From CAVZOY01 sp963777095 (GTDB lineage Bacteria > Actinomycetota > Actinomycetes > Mycobacteriales > Geodermatophilaceae), in NCBI GenBank assembly GCA_963777095.1, contig CAVZOY010000001.1, forward strand, positions 620,001-684,000: a DNA stretch of 64,000 nt. The letters are read 5' to 3'. Both the position numbers and the translations under genes were made by a program. Positions 43,912 through 54,454 of this stretch are shown piece after piece; the first letter of the stretch is position 1; every line of letters begins with the position of its first letter. The notes under the pieces were generated by a model. That model saw only the letters and a list, made by a program, of their open reading frames with translations. It did not search any database and was not told the origin of the DNA.

Positions 43912-46900
43912 GTGCCCGGCACCGTGACCTCGGCCGAGACACGGTTGGCCCGGCTGCTCGAGCGGCTCCTGACGGCGGCCGAGACCTCGCTGGCCGCGGG
44001 TGACCTGGAGCCTGCGCGGGTCGCCGCCGAAGAGGTCCGCGCCGTCGACCCGGACAACGAGCGGGCCGCGGGCATCCTGCGGCGGGTGGCGACCCGCCAC
44101 CTCGGCCCGTCCGGCGAGCGGGCACTGATGACCCTGCTCTTCTCCGACCTCGTCGGCTCCACCCTGCTCTCCGAGCAGACCGAGCCCGAGCAGTTACGGG
44201 ACCTGTACGCGTTCTACCGGGCCGCGGCACGGACGGCGGTGCAGCGGTACCGCGGGTACGTGCTGCAGTACGCCGGCGACGGCATCCTGGCCGGATTCGG
44301 CTACCCCGAGCCGCACGAGGACGACCCGCGTCGCGCCGTCCTCGCCGGTCTCGACCTCGTGGTGGCGCTGCGCGACGCCGACGCGGAGATGCATCGGCGG
44401 TTCGGCGTGGCCCCCCGGGTCCGCGTGGGCATCCACACCGGCCGGGTGGTGGTCACGGACCTGAGCAGCGACAGCACCGTCGGCGACCGGGACTCGATCG
44501 TCGGGCTCGTGCCCAACCTCGCCGCCCGCATCCAGCAGGCCGCCGCGCCGGGCACCGTGGTGATCAGCGATGTCACGCAGGAACTCGTGGACGTCGACTT
44601 CCACGTCCGCTCGCTCGGCGAGCACCGGCTCAAGGGGATCAGCCGGCCGGTCGAGGTCTTCGCCGTCGAGCGGCCCCGCTACGCTGCCGCGCGATTCGAG
44701 GCCGAGCGCTACCGCAAGTCGGGGCTGGTCGGCCGGGACGAGCCTCGCGACCGCCTCCTGAGCGCCTGGAAGGCGCTGAGCGACGTCCCCCGCCGGCGCT
44801 ACGTTCCTCGTCGTCGGCGAGGCGGGCATCGGCAAGTCGCGGCTCGTGGTCGAGGTGCTCGACCGCATCGAGGCCGGCGGCGGCCGGGTGCACGGTGCGG
44901 GCTGCCTGCCCTACTACTCCAGCGTCTCCCTCTGGCCGGTCGGACGGATGCTGGAGCGTGCCCTCGGCGTCACCGGCGAGGACGGCGACCGGCTCGGTCG
45001 GCTCGTGGCGGAGCTCCGCTCCGTGGGGCTCGACCCGGCGCGCTCCGTGCCCTTCCTCGGCCCGCTCGTCGGCGTCGACCGACGCCCCCGGCTACCCCGC
45101 ACCCGAACTCGATCCCGCGGCCTTCCTCGAGGAGACCCTCACCCGGCTGGTCGAGTGGCTCGCCGCCCTGGGCCGACGCGGTCCGCACCTGCTCGTCGTG
45201 GAGGATCTGCACTGGGCGGACCCCTCGACGCTCGATCTCCTCGGCCGGCTCGTGGAGCGGCCGCCGCCCGGCATCCTGACGTTGGCCACGACCCGCGACG
45301 CGTCGCCGATCGCCTGGACCGCGGTCCGCCTCGGTCGTCGGAGCTCGGCCGACTCGACGACGTCGGCAGCGGCGCGTCTGGTCGAGAACGTGGCTGCCGG
45401 CAAGGACCTGCCCGAGGATCGACGGGCCACCGTGCTGCGCGTGGCGGAGGGCGTGCCGCTGTTCGTGGAGGAGCTGACCCGGTCCTCCCTGGACCCGAGC
45501 CGCGACGGGTCGATGCCGCTGCGGTTGCAGGAGCTGTTCACCTGGCGACTCAAGGCGCCCGACGTCGACCTCCGCGTCGTCCAGGTCGCGGCGACCCTGG
45601 GGCCGACGTTCGACGCCGCCACGGTGACCGACGTGGTCGGGGACCTGGCCGCCGTGACCGAGCAGCTGCGTGTCCTGGCCGACCACGGCATCGTCGAGCC
45701 CATCGGCCCCACGGGCACCTACCGGTTCCGGCACGCACTCATGCGGGACGCCGCGTACGAGACGCAGGTGCTCGACGTGCGCCGCGAGACCCACGCTCGG
45801 GTCGGCGAGGTGCTCGCCCGGCACGGCGCGGAGCCGGCGCTCGTCGCGCAGCACCTGGACGTCGCCGGGAGAGGGCGAGCGCGCCGCCGGCCTGTACCTG
45901 GAGGCCGCACAGCGCGAGCAGGAACGCGGCGCGCACCCCGAGGCCACCCGCCTGCTGTCCCGGGCGATCGACCTGCTCGGCGAAGCTCCCCGCCTCGGAC
46001 GACCGCGACCTCCGCGAGCTCACCGCGCGCATGCTGCGCGGGCTGAGCGTCAGTTCGAGCCAGGGGTACGCCTCTCCCGCTGTGCAGGCCGACCAACGCC
46101 GGGCCGGGGAACTGGCGACCCGGCTCGGGCCGCAGGCCCGAGGTGCTGCCGTCACTCATCGCCATCTGGTCCTACTGGCTGATCAACGGGGAACGGCGCC
46201 ACCGCCCGCGGGCTCATCGAGCAGCTGACCGGGATGGTGCGCTCGGACGCGTTCGCCTGGTTCGGGCCGGAGGTGGCCGCCTGCGCCGGCTGGCAGGAGT
46301 TCTTCGCCGGCAACCTGCTGTCCGCGCAGGAGCACCTCGAGCGGGCCGTCGTCGGGCTTCGCCGCCCGCCCCGCCGACCGGAGCGTCTCCCCGTTCTGGC
46401 CGCTGCCCAACGACCCGGTGGCGGTGTCGCACATCGCGCTCGCGTGCATCAACGGCCTGCGCGGCGAGGTCGCCGAGTCGGCGCGCCAGGAGCTGGCGGC
46501 GTTCCGGCGTGCGCGGGACATCGGCTTTCCCCTGGGACCCTTCAGCACCGCCTTCGTCACGGTGTTCGCCGCGTGGCTGCGCCGGTTCGCCGGTGAGGTC
46601 GAGGAGTCCTGGCGGCTCGGCGCCCAGGTCGTCGCCATCGGCAGGGAGCACGGCTACGTGTTCTGGACGACGCTCGGCTCGTGCTACAGCGCCGTGGACC
46701 CGGCCGGCGGGCCGGCGCACCGGGAGCAGCTGCGGCGGTCGGTCGAGGCGCTCCGCGCGATGGGTCAGGAGTCGTTCACCGCCGCCCACTTCGCCTATCT
46801 CGGCCGGCTCGAGGCGGCCGCCGGGGATCACGAGGAGGCCCTGCAGCTGGTCGACGAGGCCCTCGACGTCGTCGCACCGGACCGGTGAGTACCTGCACCT

Positions 46901-47177
46901 CCCGGAGCTGCTCCGGCAGCGGGCGGAGACCCGGCTCGCCCTCGGGGCCGATCCGGGCGACGTCGTCGCGGACCTGAGCCGAGGCCGCCCGCCTCGCGGC
47001 CGAGCAGGGTGCCCTCGTCGCGCGGCTGCGCGCCGTCCTGGCGCTGGCCCACCTGCCCGAGCCGCACCGGCCGCCGGACTGGCGCGCCGACCTGGCACGG
47101 GCGCGGGCGGACACTGCCGGCCGATGCCCCGGCGACGGAGGACGTGCTGGCCGCCGACCGGCTCCTGGCCGCACTGA
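43912..47177 (+). CDS. Class III nucleotide cyclase with AAA ATPase and TPR repeats, several frameshifts
   Basis: Joined, about 1085 residues. After a short helical lead (about 1-65), the class III cyclase domain has both metal Asp residues (Asp79 in LLFSDLVGST, Asp123 in YAGDGILAGFG) and the transition-state pair Asn202/Arg206 in VPNLAARIQ, so it should be active. A STAND/AAA ATPase follows, with Walker A VVGEAGIGKSRL and Walker B HLLVVEDLHWADPS, then TPR-like helices (GRLEAAAGDHEEALQLVDEALDVV). Shifts occur near 44800, 45085, 45345, 45870, 45990, 46140, 46190, 46360, 46880 and 46980. It probably makes cAMP or acts as a regulator of its operon. Confidence 0.82.
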
Positions 47178-47178
47178 C

Positions 47179-49236
47179 GTGTCCCGTCCGCGGGTCGTCG
47201 TCCTCGGGGGCGGGATGGCGGGGCTGGCCGCCGCCTGGGAGCTCAGCTCCGGCGACTGGCGGGAGCGGCTGGAGTCGATCACCGTCTACCAGCGCGGATG
47301 GCGGCTCGGCGGCAAGGGCGCCAGCAGCCGCGGGCGGCACGGCCGGATCGAGGAGCACGGCCTGCATCTCCTGCTGGGCTGCTACGACAGCACCTTCCGC
47401 GTCCTGCGTCAGGTGTACGCGGAGCTGGACCGGCCCGCCACGGACCCGGACTGCCCCATCCGGACGTGGCAGGAGGCGCTGGAACCGGCGGGGGACGTCG
47501 GCCTCGCCGAGCGCGACGGGGCGGGCTGGACGTCGTTCGTGACCCGGTTCTCCGGCAACGCGGCCCTTCCGGGTGAGCCCGGCGCCGAGGACCGCGTGCT
47601 GACGCCGCTGGACGTCGCCACGCGCGGGCTCCGGCTGCTGGCCGACTTCCACCGCGGGCTGGCCCAGCCGCGGGCAGGCGTCTTCCTCAGCACCTCGCCG
47701 GTGCCGGGGCCGACGGCGATCCGAGGTCGGGACGGTGCTGCGGGCCGCGGGCCTCACCGCGCTGGCCGGCCTGCTCGAGGCGGTCGAGCGCGGGTCGCGG
47801 ATGGCGGCCGACGGCGTCCTGCCCCCGGACCTGGCGGCGGCGCTGCTCCCCGTGCTGGACGCCTCGCGCAACGGTCTGCGCGCCGCCGTGTCGGCCGACC
47901 CCGCGATGCGGCGCACCTGGCAGCTGGTCGACCTGGTCGTCACCAGCCTGCAGGGGATGGCGGCGGACGGGCTGCTGTCGGGGCAGGGCTGGGAGCGCAT
48001 CGACCACCTGGCCTACCGCGACTGGCTCGCCCGGCACGGGGCGACGCGGGAGACCCTCGACTCCCCCGTCGTCCGTGGCATGCAGGACCTGACCTTCGCC
48101 TACGAGGGCGGGGACCGCTCGCGACCGCGGTTCGCCGCCGGCCTGGGGCTGCAGCTCTCCGGCCGCATGCTCTTCGACCACAAGGGTGCCGTCTTCTGGC
48201 GGATGCAGGCCGGCATGGGCGAGGTCGTGTTCGCACCGCTCTACCAGGCGCTGCGCCGGCGGGGCGTGGAGTTCCGGTTCTTCTCCCGGCTGGTCGACAT
48301 CGGGCTGGCCGGACGCGACTCCGTGGGCTCGATCAGCCTCGCCCGACAGGCCGACCTGGCCCCGGGCCGGAGCCACTACGAGCCCCTGGTCCGCGTCGGC
48401 GGGCTGCCCTGCTGGCCGGCCTCGCCCGCTGACCGACCAGCTCGTCGACCGATCCCGGGGATGCGTCGGAGACGCACGGAGCACCGACGCCCGACGCCGG
48501 CGTCGAGCGGCTCGTCGCCGGCAGGGACTTCGACGCCGTCGTGCTGGCCGTCTCGCTCGGCATGGTTCCGCACGTCGCCGGCGAACTGCTGCACGCCTCC
48601 CCCGAGTGGCGGAACATGGTCGACGCCGTCGGCACGGTCGCCACCCGGTCGGCCCAGCTGTGGCTGCGCGCTCCCGAGTCCGAGCTGGGATGGACCGGCG
48701 GTCCCGGCGTGACGCTCAGCGGCTTCGGCGACACCTTCGACACGTGGGCCTCGATGGGCCACCTGCTGCCCCGGGAGGAGTGGCCCTCCCCCGGCGCCCC
48801 GCGGGCCATCGCGTACCTCTGCGGGGCCATGCCCGACGCCGACGGCGCGGGCCAGGACGCTGTCCGGGCGTCGCTGCGGCGCTTCCTCGACGAGGAGGTT
48901 CCCGCGCTCTGGCCCGGAGCCCGGGACGGGTCGGGTTTCCGGTGGGACCTGCTCTGGGACGACGAGGGGCGCACCGGACCCGGACGGCTGGCCGCCCAGC
49001 ACGTGCGGGCCAACCTCGACCCGTCCGACCGCTACGTCCAGTCGTTGCCCGGATCGGGGAAGTACCGGCTCGCGCCGGGTCGCACCGGTTTCGGCAACCT
49101 GGCCGTCGCCGGCGACTGGACCGCCTGCGGATTCGACGCCGGCTGCCTGGAGGCGGCCACGCGGTCCGGGGTCCTCGCCGCCCGTGCCGTGCTGTCCGGG
49201 GACGTCGGGCGGGCGGCCGCGGGGCGGCCGCGGTGA
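47179..49236 (+). CDS. FAD-dependent amine oxidase/phytoene desaturase-like protein, two to three frameshifts
   Basis: Joined, about 685 residues. The N-terminal dinucleotide motif is RVVVLGGGMAGLAAAWELS, followed by VYQRGWRLGGKGAS and RIEEHGLHLLLGCYDSTF, typical of large phytoene/zeta-carotene desaturase relatives. The C-terminal FAD site is NLAVAGDWTACGFDAGCLEAATRSG. Such enzymes desaturate, isomerise or dehydroxylate polyprenyl substrates. Shifts lie near 47722 and 48425. The GTG starts two bases after the cyclase stop, and the TGA overlaps the next GTG (GTGA). Its partner two genes on is a prenyl synthase, so an isoprenoid substrate is likely. Confidence 0.82.
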
Positions 49237-49845
49237 CCGCCGCCCCGGATGCGCGGGGCCGCTCCCCCGTCGAGGACGTGCGGCTGTTCGGGCTGGTGTC
49301 GGCGGATCTGGTCGTCGCCCGCTACGTCCGGCTGACGCAGCGGGCGATCGACGGGGATGCCGCGGGCGCCGGCGGTCCAGCGGACCGCGTGCCCCCGCCG
49401 CCGGTCGCCGGGCTCGCCGACGGCGCCACCACGCTCGCCGTGGCGTGGCTGCGACTGATCGAGATGACCGCGTCGCTGGCCGACAGCGCCGCCGGCGACG
49501 GGGCGGTCCGGAGGGGCGCTCGAGCTGCCGCCCACTCCGGCCGGGGGCATCGCCGAGGGCTCGCTGTGGGTGCACAACACCACGGCGTCCCCGGCGCCGG
49601 TGGAGCTCGCCGCGACCTCGCTGGCCGGTCCGGACGGACTCGCCGTACCCGCCGACGCCGTGTCCGTCGGCCCGCCCCGACCGGACCCGCTGCCGGCGCG
49701 GGCCAGCACCGAGGTCCGGCTGCGGGTGCACGTCCCGGACGGGCAGGGTCCCGGCCGCTATCAGGGCCTGGTGCTGACCCCGGTGGCCGACCAGCCGCTC
49801 CTGCTCCGGCTCGACGTGACAGCCCTCGGAGGTGCCGGTTCGTGA
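49233..49845 (+). CDS. Hypothetical protein with C-terminal Ig-like domain, one +1 shift
   Basis: Joined, about 203 residues: an N-terminal helical part (LVVARYVRLTQRAIDG, TTLAVAWLRLIEMTASLADS) and a C-terminal beta-sandwich with LWVHNTTASPAPVELAATSL, RASTEVRLRVHVPDG and PGRYQGLVL. One extra G in GGAGGGGCGC near 49513 separates the halves. It overlaps the amine oxidase stop (GTGA) and the prenyl synthase start (GTGA), so it is a translationally coupled member of the pathway operon. The Ig-like part could be a carrier, chaperone or scaffold. Function unknown. Confidence 0.65.
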
Positions 49846-50876
49846 GCGCTCCCCCGGACGGCTTCCTCGAGCAGTTGGAGCGGTACGGCACGACAGCGCG
49901 CCGCACCGCCGCCGGCTACCTGCCCGACGAGGAGATGTCGGAGCACCTGCGCAGCCCCGCCGCCGAGTACCTGGGGCGCGGCGGCAAGGGACTGCGGCCC
50001 GCGCTGTGCCTGGCGACGTGCGAGGCGTTCGGCGGGCACCTCGAGACGGCCCTGCCGTCGGCGGCGGCGCTCGAGCTGCTGCACACCGCCTTCCTCGTCC
50101 ACGACGACGTCGAGGACGACAGCGAGCTGCGCCGCGGTGCCCCGACGCTGCACGAGCAGTACGGCCGCGCGCTCGCGGTCAACGCCGGGGACGGCCTCGC
50201 CGTGCTCGCGCTCGGCGCGCTGCGCGACAACGAGCGGACGCTGGGCGCTCCGCTCGCGGCCCGGATCTGGTCGGAGTTCGAGTTCATGGCCCGGCTCACC
50301 GTCGACGGGCAGGCGCGGGAGCTGGGCTGGCAGCGCGAGGCTCGACTGGATCTCACGCCCGACGACTACCTCGACATGATCATGCGGAAGACCTGCTGGT
50401 ACACCACCTTGCTGCCGCTGCGGGTGGGGGCGCTGATCGGGTCACGGCAGCGGATCGACCTGGATCCTCTGCTGCGGTTCGGCTTCCACCTGGGGGCGGC
50501 GTTCCAGATCCGCGACGACGTCCTCAACCTCACCGGTTCGCCGGAGGTCTACGGCAAGGAGCCCCTCGGCGACCTCCGGGAGGGCAAGCGCACGCTGATG
50601 CTCATCCACCTCGCCGCCGCGGCCTCGCCGCGCGATCGCGCCCGCGTCGCTGCGTACCTCGCGATGGACCCGGCCGAGCGCACCCCCGACGTCCGAACGG
50701 CGATCCTGGCGATGATGCGCGACCACGGCAGCCTGGCGTTCGCCGACGAATTCGCACGCGGCATCGCGCGGTCGGCATCCGTGGCCTTCGAGGAGGCGTT
50801 CGCAGGCGTGCCGGACTCGCCGGCGCGGCGCTTCGTGCGCGATCTCGTCCCCTACATGGTCGACCGCGACCGCTGA
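49842..50876 (+). CDS. Trans-isoprenyl diphosphate synthase (polyprenyl synthetase)
   Basis: The 344-residue enzyme condenses isopentenyl diphosphate with allylic diphosphates. The first Asp-rich motif DDVED lies in AFLVHDDVEDDSELRRG and the second, DDVLN, in FQIRDDVLNLTG. GGKGLRPALCL supplies the substrate Lys/Arg, and GKRTLMLIHL follows the second motif. The residues before the first motif (ALELLHTAFLV) have no bulky aromatic at the fifth position before DDVED, so the product could be geranylgeranyl or longer. The frame is intact. It ends the operon, and its GTG overlaps the preceding stop. Confidence 0.92.
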   Translation: MSAPPDGFLEQLERYGTTARRTAAGYLPDEEMSEHLRSPAAEYLGRGGKGLRPALCLATCEAFGGHLETALPSAAALELLHTAFLVHDDVEDDSELRRGAPTLHEQYGRALAVNAGDGLAVLALGALRDNERTLGAPLAARIWSEFEFMARLTVDGQARELGWQREARLDLTPDDYLDMIMRKTCWYTTLLPLRVGALIGSRQRIDLDPLLRFGFHLGAAFQIRDDVLNLTGSPEVYGKEPLGDLREGKRTLMLIHLAAAASPRDRARVAAYLAMDPAERTPDVRTAILAMMRDHGSLAFADEFARGIARSASVAFEEAFAGVPDSPARRFVRDLVPYMVDRDR

Positions 50877-50890
50877 ACCCGGGCCTCGGC

Positions 50891-51367
50891 TCAGCTGCGG
50901 CGCCCTCGGTGCGGGATGCGGAGGGGCACGCGCCGTCGCCGGCGCGACGCCGGATCAGGTGGCTTCGGGCCCATCGTCGGTCCTGGACGCCGGCGACGGC
51001 CGCCAGGCCGGCCCCGTCCCAGGGAACGGACCGCCCCGACCACCCGTCGCCACGGCTCCGGACCGGATGCCGGTTGTTCCGTGGCGGGGCCTGGACCGGT
51101 CACGACCCTCGCGCGGTCCCGCAGGACGCCGGCGTAGTGCAGTCCGGCGGCCGCCGACCGGACCGCGGCACCACGCAGCCGGGCAGCGGCGCGTCGCCAG
51201 GGGGGCGGTGGAGGGGCCGGCTTCGGCCGGCGCCGTCGCGCCACGGCTCTCCGCCGCGCCGCTGCCTTCTGGCGCTCCCAACGCGCCGTGGACGCGCGCG
51301 CCATGACGATCACCAGCGTCGTCGTGAGCGCGAAACCGGCGGTGACGACCGCAGGCCACGGGTCCAT
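50891..51367 (-). CDS. Single-span membrane protein with Arg/Pro-rich tail (TARWE family, copy 2)
   Basis: The 158-residue protein begins MDPWPAVVTAGFALTTTLVIVMARASTARWERQK, the same helix-plus-TARWE start as the 54-residue protein at 34405. It continues with a long Arg/Pro/Ala-rich low-complexity tail. GGGGGAGGGTCG precedes the ATG. The tail is likely disordered and positively charged, facing the cytoplasm. Family and function unknown. Confidence 0.6.
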   Translation of the reverse strand: MDPWPAVVTAGFALTTTLVIVMARASTARWERQKAAARRRAVARRRRPKPAPPPPPWRRAAARLRGAAVRSAAAGLHYAGVLRDRARVVTGPGPATEQPASGPEPWRRVVGAVRSLGRGRPGGRRRRPGPTMGPKPPDPASRRRRRVPLRIPHRGRRS

Positions 51368-51478
51368 CGACCCTCCCCCTGTGCGGCCGCGGACGTTCGA
51401 GTCCGGGATCGTCCGTTCCCGCACCGATCACGGTCCTCCGGCGGAGTTCCCGCAGCAAGGAGTCGATGGTCCCGGTAC

Positions 51479-51490
51479 CCCAACCGTTAT
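51479..51490 (-). promoter_or_regulatory. Shared upstream motif ATAACGGTTGGG (copy 2)
   Basis: The minus-strand 12-mer lies 112 bases before the paralogue start and matches copy 1 (34677-34688) in 11 of 12 positions. GGTACC follows it directly here. It is in the divergent region shared with the 47-residue gene at 51558. Confidence 0.35.
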
Positions 51491-51557
51491 CAGCGCTGTG
51501 ACGGAGTCGGCAGCCGTCCTGCTCACCCCGTCGCCGGACTGCCGGGACACTGGAGAC

Positions 51558-51701
51558 GTGAACACGACGATGACCGAGATGCACGACCACTACGTGCGGC
51601 GGGTCGACGAGGCCGTCGCCGCCGACCGGACCGACGTGATCCGCGAGCTGAACGAGGACTACGTCGAGGAGGCGCTGCGCCTGATCCTCGCCACCGCCTG
51701 A
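51558..51701 (+). CDS. Small acidic helical protein
   Basis: The 47-residue protein reads as two amphipathic helices (HDHYVRRVDEAVAADRTDVIRE and EDYVEEALRLILAT). I recall similar short 'ExxYxExALRL' proteins as common in actinobacteria, function unknown. The GTG start follows CTGGAGAC closely. It converges on the TauE/SafE gene nine bases downstream. Confidence 0.7.
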   Translation: MNTTMTEMHDHYVRRVDEAVAADRTDVIRELNEDYVEEALRLILATA

Positions 51702-51710
51702 CGCCCGGCG

Positions 51711-52499
51711 TCAGCCCTGGAACACCTGCCAGGCCAGCCGGACGATCAGCACGCCGACGACGACCAGGAAGACGATCCGCACGAACCGGCTGCCGGCGCT
51801 CACCGCCGTGCGGGCACCGAGGTAGCCGCCGGCGAGGTTCGCCAGCCCCATGGCCAGGCCCAGCGCCCACAGCACCGAGCCGTCGATGGCGAACACGACG
51901 AGCGCACCGACGTTCGTGGCCAGGTTGATGATCTTCGCGGTGGCGCTCGCCTCGAGGAAGGCGTAGCCGAGCAGCCCCACCAGGGCGAAGACGAGGAACG
52001 CCCCGGTGCCCGGGCCGGCGATCCCGTCGTAGAAGCCGATGACCGCACCGGTGAGCGTGGCGACGACCGTGTGCCGGTGCCCGCTGAACCGCAGGGCGGT
52101 CTCGCCGCCGACGGACGGCCGCAGGATCGTGTAGCCGGCCACGAGCACCAGGGCGACCAGGATCACCGGCTCCAGCACGCCATCGGGTACCGCCGCTGCG
52201 GACAGAGCTCCGCCCGCCGACCCGATCGCCGCCACGGCGGCCATGGGCAACGCCGTGGCCAGTCCCGGCCGCACCCGCCGGTAGTAGGTGGCCGCGCTCG
52301 TCGCCGTCCCCATGGCACCGGAGAGCTTGTTGGTGGCCAGGGCCTGCACGGTCTCCATGCCCGGCACGAGCAGCAGGGCGGGCAGCTGGATGAGGCCTCC
52401 GCCACCGACCACGGCGTCCACCCAGCCGGCCGCGAAGGCGGCCAGGACCAGCAGCACCACCGTCGTCGCACCGAGGGAGACCAGGGTGGTCGAGGTCAT
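51711..52499 (-). CDS. TauE/SafE family sulfite/organosulfur anion exporter-like protein
   Basis: The 262-residue membrane protein has about eight helices in two halves. The family signature appears as FAAGWVDAVVGGGGLIQLPALLL near the N-terminus and as IGFYDGIAGPGTGAFLVFALV in the second half. ALATNKLSGAMGTATSAATY is also typical. Members move sulfite, sulfoacetate or related anions across the membrane. The substrate here is not evident. ATG at 52499. Confidence 0.92.
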   Translation of the reverse strand: MTSTTLVSLGATTVVLLVLAAFAAGWVDAVVGGGGLIQLPALLLVPGMETVQALATNKLSGAMGTATSAATYYRRVRPGLATALPMAAVAAIGSAGGALSAAAVPDGVLEPVILVALVLVAGYTILRPSVGGETALRFSGHRHTVVATLTGAVIGFYDGIAGPGTGAFLVFALVGLLGYAFLEASATAKIINLATNVGALVVFAIDGSVLWALGLAMGLANLAGGYLGARTAVSAGSRFVRIVFLVVVGVLIVRLAWQVFQG

Positions 52500-52654
52500 G
52501 CGGCTCCCCCGGGGACGATCGGCTGCGGTGCCCGGAGTTTCTCACTGCCGTCTGCGCACCCCCTGCCCGCCCGGCCGTGGAACAGGAGTGACGGGTGGGA
52601 CTGGTGGGGTGACTGCGCACCCCTGTGCCTCGTCGGGACGATGACACGGATGAG

Positions 52655-54424
52655 ATGACTGAACCGGACCGGGACGCCGCCCTGCCCCCGCACCCCCGGC
52701 GGCCGCTGCCGGCCGACGCCGCGGGAGGCCCCGCAGCGGGACCGGGCTGGAGCCGGGTCTTCGCCGCCGCGCCCGCGCCGCTGCTGATCCTCACGCCCGA
52801 CCTGGTGGTGGCACGTGCGAGCGACGAGTGGCTCGTGGCCACGGGCACGACCCCGCAGCGCGCGGTCGGCCGGCCGCTGTCGGACGTGCTCCCCCTCACG
52901 GACGACGCCGCGGACCTCCGCGCATGCCTGCACCGGGCACGGAAGACGGGGTGGCCCACCGTCGCCGCGGCGGTGCGCGCCGACGTCCTGCACCCCGACG
53001 GCACCGCGTCGGAGCGCTGGTGGGACGTCCGGGTCGTTCCCGTCCCGGACGAGCGGGGCTGCGTCGCGCTGCTCGTGGTCCGCACCGACGACGTCACGGC
53101 CGGACCCCGGGAAAGCGCCGGAACCCGGGAACTGGAGCAGGCCAACACGGAGCTCCGGGCCCTCGGCGAGCGACAGCAGCGGACGGCCGACGCGCTCGCC
53201 GGGCTGGCCACGACCGTCTCTGCCCTGGCCGGCGCGGAGACACGGGCGGACCTGCTGCGCCAGCTGTTCGGGCACGGCCGCGCCGCCCTGCGCGCCGACC
53301 TGCTCGCCGTCGCGCTGCTGGAACAGGGCGGCACCCAGCTGGCCGTCGTGGACACCCGCGGGCCGGCCGGCCGAGAGCCCCGCCGGCTGCCGCTGCGCTC
53401 CCCGTTGCCGATGGCCGTGGCCGCGGCCGGCGAGACGGTCCTCGAGAAGGACGTCCGAGCGGGCGCACCGGCACCCTTCCCCGGGCTGCGGGCGTGGGCC
53501 GCGCTGCCGCTGCGCACCGGACGCCGGCCGCTCGGCTCGGTCCTGGTCGGCTGGGACACCGCCCAGGAGCTCGGTGCGGACGACGTCCGGGTGCTCGAGG
53601 CGTTCGCCGTCCAGTGCTCCCAGGCGGTCGCTCGGGTCGCCCGGCTGGAGGCCGAGCGCCGGCGGGCGCACGCGACCCGCGGCCTGGCCGAGACCCTCCA
53701 GCGCTCGCTGCTCAGCGAGCCACCCCGCCGCCCCCAGCTGGAGATCGCCGTGCGGTACCGGCCGGCGGCGCGCGAGGCCGAGGTCGGCGGGGACTGGTAC
53801 GACGCCTTCGTCACCGCACCCGGTGAGACGACGCTGGTCGTCGGAGACGTCACCGGGCACGACTGGACCGCCGCGGCGGTCGCCGGTCAACTGCGCAGCA
53901 TGCTCCGCGGGATCGCCTTCGCCCTCGAGGGCAGGGACCTCGGATCGGTGCTCGGTTCGCTCGACCGGGCGCTGCGCGACACGGGCATGGCCACCCTGGC
54001 GACCGCCGTCGTCGCCCGGGTGGTCGAGCCGCCGGCGGGATCGCCCTCGCGGCCGGGGCAGCTGCGCTGGTCCAACGCCGGGCACCCGCCGCCGCTGCTG
54101 GTCGAGCCGGACGGGACGGCGCGCCTGCTCGACCGGCCCAGCGACCTGCTGCTCGGGGTGGACCCGGACGCGCCGCGGCACCAGCACGCGGTGGACCTCC
54201 GCCCCGGCGCCACGCTCGTCCTCTACACGGACGGCCTCGTGGAGCACCGGGACGCGACCCTGGACGACGGGCTGGACCGCCTCCTCGCCGCTGCGGCGGA
54301 TCTCGCGACGCGCCCCGTCGACGAGGTCTGCGACGAGATCATCGCCCGGCTGCACCCGGAGCTCACCGACGACATCGCACTGCTGGCGCTCCGGGTCCGG
54401 GACGGAATCGATCCGCGACCCTGA
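52655..54424 (+). CDS. PAS-GAF-SpoIIE (PP2C) phosphatase
   Basis: A protein of about 589 residues, paralogous to the one at 11809. An N-terminal PAS domain (about 30-150: VFAAAPAPLLILTPDLVVARASDEWL) is followed by a coiled linker and a GAF domain (about 190-330: LAGAETRADLLRQLFGHG, AWAALPLRTG). The SpoIIE domain has metal ligands in GGDWYDAF and LVVGDVTGHD and late motifs LVLYTDGLVEH and DDIALLALRV. The role is dephosphorylation of an anti-anti-sigma factor. The start is uncertain: ATG 52655 or GTG 52625, neither with a strong ribosome site. Confidence 0.9.
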   Translation: MTEPDRDAALPPHPRRPLPADAAGGPAAGPGWSRVFAAAPAPLLILTPDLVVARASDEWLVATGTTPQRAVGRPLSDVLPLTDDAADLRACLHRARKTGWPTVAAAVRADVLHPDGTASERWWDVRVVPVPDERGCVALLVVRTDDVTAGPRESAGTRELEQANTELRALGERQQRTADALAGLATTVSALAGAETRADLLRQLFGHGRAALRADLLAVALLEQGGTQLAVVDTRGPAGREPRRLPLRSPLPMAVAAAGETVLEKDVRAGAPAPFPGLRAWAALPLRTGRRPLGSVLVGWDTAQELGADDVRVLEAFAVQCSQAVARVARLEAERRRAHATRGLAETLQRSLLSEPPRRPQLEIAVRYRPAAREAEVGGDWYDAFVTAPGETTLVVGDVTGHDWTAAAVAGQLRSMLRGIAFALEGRDLGSVLGSLDRALRDTGMATLATAVVARVVEPPAGSPSRPGQLRWSNAGHPPPLLVEPDGTARLLDRPSDLLLGVDPDAPRHQHAVDLRPGATLVLYTDGLVEHRDATLDDGLDRLLAAAADLATRPVDEVCDEIIARLHPELTDDIALLALRVRDGIDPRP

Positions 54425-54454
54425 GCGATTCCCGCACCGGCCGGCGCGGCCGCT

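Noticed and set aside
50941..51306. Plus-strand Pro/Arg-rich frames opposite the TARWE copy 2 protein
   Set aside because: They are off-frame readings of a low-complexity Arg/Pro tail without start signals.
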